Source: Lachnospiraceae bacterium (GTDB taxonomy: Bacteria; Bacillota; Clostridia; Lachnospirales; Lachnospiraceae). From it: a stretch of DNA of 64,000 bases. The notes below the pieces were generated by a model. It was not told the DNA's origin, made no database searches, and saw only the letters and a list, made by a program, of their open reading frames with translations. The stretch is from NCBI GenBank assembly GCA_910575035.1, contig CAJTDL010000004.1, positions 124,001 through 188,000 on the forward strand, in the 5' to 3' direction. Both the position numbers and the translations under genes were made by a program. The number at the start of each line of letters is the position of its first letter. Positions within the stretch are counted from its first letter, which is position 1. This document shows positions 62,208 through 64,000 of this stretch, piece after piece.

Positions 62208-63977
62208 ATGGAAAAAATATTAGATTTGATCAGCAGGGAGGTTATGGAAGCCCTGGAGGCCAACGGTTATGATGGGAAATATGGGAAAGTGACATTGTCG
62301 AACCGTCCGGATCTTTGTGAATATCAGTGCAATGGCGCATTGGCGGCTGCCAAGGAGTATAAATGCGCGCCTTATATGATTTCAGATAAGGTGGCAGAGA
62401 GCCTGAAGGGGAATCCGATGTTTGCGTCAGCGGAATCGGTAAAGCCAGGCTTTTTAAACTTGAAGTTAGATCCGGGTTTCCTGGCGGGGTATCTGCAGGA
62501 AATGGCGGAAGATACAGAGCGGTTAGGGTGCAATCCATGTGAGGATCCCAAGACGGTTATGATTGACTATGGCGGGCCGAATGTGGCGAAGCCGCTCCAT
62601 GTGGGCCATCTGCGTTCTGCGATTATCGGGGAGAGCGTGAAGCGCCTGGGAAAATTTATGGGGCACAATATGATTGGGGATGTGCATCTGGGCGACTGGG
62701 GGCTGCAGATGGGGCTGATCATCGTAGGCCTGAAGGAGCAAAAGCCGGAGCTTCCGTATTTTGATGAAGGTTATCAGGGGGAATATCCCAAGGAGGCGCC
62801 CTTTACCATTGGTGAATTGGAAGAAATCTATCCGGCCGCCAGTGCAAAGTCCAAAGAGGATGAGGCCTTTAAGGAGGCGGCTATGCAGGCTACTTATGAG
62901 CTGCAGCATGGGAGGAAGGGGTATCAGGCTTTGTTAAGCCATATCCTGAATGTTTCCGTCAGCGACTTAAAGCGCAATTATGAGAACCTGAATGTTTCCT
63001 TTGAGCTTTGGAAGGGGGAATCCGATGCGCAGCCATATATTCCGGATATGGTACAGAAAATGAAAGAAGATGGCTTTGCCTATATGAGTGATGGCGCCCT
63101 GGTGGTGGATGTGAAGGAAGAAACGGACACCAAGGAGGTTCCGCCCTGCATGATCCTGAAGTCAGATGGGGCTTCCCTCTATAATACCACGGATTTGGCT
63201 ACAATTGTGTGGCGTATGGAGGACTATCATCCAGATGAGATCATCTATGTGGTGGACAAGCGTCAGGAGCTGTATTTTACCCAGGTGTTCCGCTGCGCCA
63301 GGAAAACAGGGCTGGTAGGGCCGGACACCAAGCTAAAGTTTTTGGGATTTGGAACCATGAATGGAAAGGATGGCAAGCCTTTTAAGACAAGGGAAGGCGG
63401 CGTAATGCGCCTGGAATACCTGGTATCTGGCATCAATGAAGAAATGTACAAGAAAATTACAGATAACCATACGGTGGAGGAAGCAGAGGCCAGGGAAACC
63501 GCCAGGACGGTGGCTCTTTCTGCCATTAAGTATGGGGATTTGTCGAACCAGGCGTCTAAAGATTATATCTTTGATATTGACCGTTTTACTTCTTTTGAGG
63601 GAAATACAGGGCCTTATATTTTGTATACGGTCGTGCGGATCAAGTCTATCCTTAAGAAGTACCAGGCAAAAAGAGCCTTGCCAGAGGGCGCTGGGATCCT
63701 TCCGGCACGGTCAGCCAGCGAGAAAGCGCTGATGTTGGAAATCAGCAAGTTTAACAGCATGATGGAAAGCGCTTATGAGGAGATGGCGCCCCATAAGGTA
63801 TGTGCTTATATTTACGACCTTGCCAATGCATTCAACCATTTTTACCATGAGACGAAGATCATGGCAGAGCCAGATGAAATGCAACAGGCAGGATACATTA
63901 AGCTGTTGGAACTGACCAAACGGTCTTTAGAGGCCTGTATTGATATTCTGGGCTTTGACGCGCCAGAGAGGATGTAA
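62208..63977 (+). CDS. argS: Arginine--tRNA ligase
   Basis: A 589-residue class I aminoacyl-tRNA synthetase that charges tRNA-Arg. The N-terminal Add-1 domain (about 1-100) precedes the catalytic core with the HIGH motif variant K-P-L-H-V-G-H-L-R-S near residue 130. The second signature is degenerate: G-K-P-F-K-T-R-E-G-G replaces KMSK, as in many arginyl enzymes. The C-terminal anticodon-binding domain ends with F-D-A-P-E-R-M. ATG 62208 is preferred; ATG 62196 is in frame but lies directly on AAGGA. No T-box leader was found in the 90 bp upstream. Confidence 0.95.
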   Translation: MEKILDLISREVMEALEANGYDGKYGKVTLSNRPDLCEYQCNGALAAAKEYKCAPYMISDKVAESLKGNPMFASAESVKPGFLNLKLDPGFLAGYLQEMAEDTERLGCNPCEDPKTVMIDYGGPNVAKPLHVGHLRSAIIGESVKRLGKFMGHNMIGDVHLGDWGLQMGLIIVGLKEQKPELPYFDEGYQGEYPKEAPFTIGELEEIYPAASAKSKEDEAFKEAAMQATYELQHGRKGYQALLSHILNVSVSDLKRNYENLNVSFELWKGESDAQPYIPDMVQKMKEDGFAYMSDGALVVDVKEETDTKEVPPCMILKSDGASLYNTTDLATIVWRMEDYHPDEIIYVVDKRQELYFTQVFRCARKTGLVGPDTKLKFLGFGTMNGKDGKPFKTREGGVMRLEYLVSGINEEMYKKITDNHTVEEAEARETARTVALSAIKYGDLSNQASKDYIFDIDRFTSFEGNTGPYILYTVVRIKSILKKYQAKRALPEGAGILPARSASEKALMLEISKFNSMMESAYEEMAPHKVCAYIYDLANAFNHFYHETKIMAEPDEMQQAGYIKLLELTKRSLEACIDILGFDAPERM

Positions 63978-64000
63978 GCTAAAGGTAATGTTTTAGGGGG

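Overview
The window reads as chromosomal DNA of an anaerobic, spore-forming Clostridia bacterium, most likely a Lachnospiraceae-type gut commensal. The support is a sporulation sigma-G gene, a complete rnfCDGEAB operon, a sodium-pumping biotin decarboxylase operon, a cytidylate kinase-IspH-ribosomal S1 fusion, purine-rich Shine-Dalgarno sites and GC-moderate core genes with AT-rich accessory patches. Genus is not claimed.

Layout. 0-2 kb: a partial membrane protein, dihydrofolate reductase and an auxin-efflux-type carrier. 2.2-6.2 kb: an AT-rich minus-strand island with an ABC-2 transporter and an Agr/Lyt-type sensor-regulator pair; two 9-bp repeats spaced 21 bp lie ahead of the transporter and look like the regulator's site. 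6.6-11.4 kb: putP, ilvB, ilvN and an isochorismatase-family hydrolase. 11.9-27.2 kb: a glycan island with a 1955-residue LamG/FIVAR surface protein facing a 1676-residue GH78 alpha-L-rhamnosidase, a YesM/YesN sensor-regulator pair and a solute-binding lipoprotein without permeases. 27.5 kb: a D-Ala-D-Ala carboxypeptidase. 29.0-34.4 kb: a five-gene biotin-dependent Na+ decarboxylase/carboxyltransferase operon. 35-41.6 kb: a PfkB sugar kinase, then a BlaI regulator, M56 sensor protease and large FtsX-type permease behind a long structured leader. 41.9-48.5 kb: a MATE exporter, a YhiN flavoprotein, the Cmk-IspH-S1 fusion and an orphan CheR. 48.6-55 kb: a YprB-like nuclease, then an accessory zone with tandem and inverted repeats, a decayed IS200-type transposase, secreted or membrane proteins and a trypsin-like protease gene split by one in-frame stop. 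55.1-60.2 kb: the Rnf operon. 60.3-64 kb: sigG, two small unknown genes and argS.

How it fits together. Rnf (ferredoxin:NAD+ oxidoreductase) and the decarboxylase both build sodium or proton gradients, and the Na+/proline symporter can spend such a gradient. The glycan island appears to sense and cut rhamnose-containing glycans outside the cell. The most notable points are the triple fusion with its own internal ribosome-binding site at the S1 junction, the 248-bp hairpin element at 50 kb, a dispersed intergenic repeat family, the stop-split serine protease, and a leader hairpin that pairs with the blaI ribosome-binding site. No rRNA, tRNA or CRISPR array was recognised.
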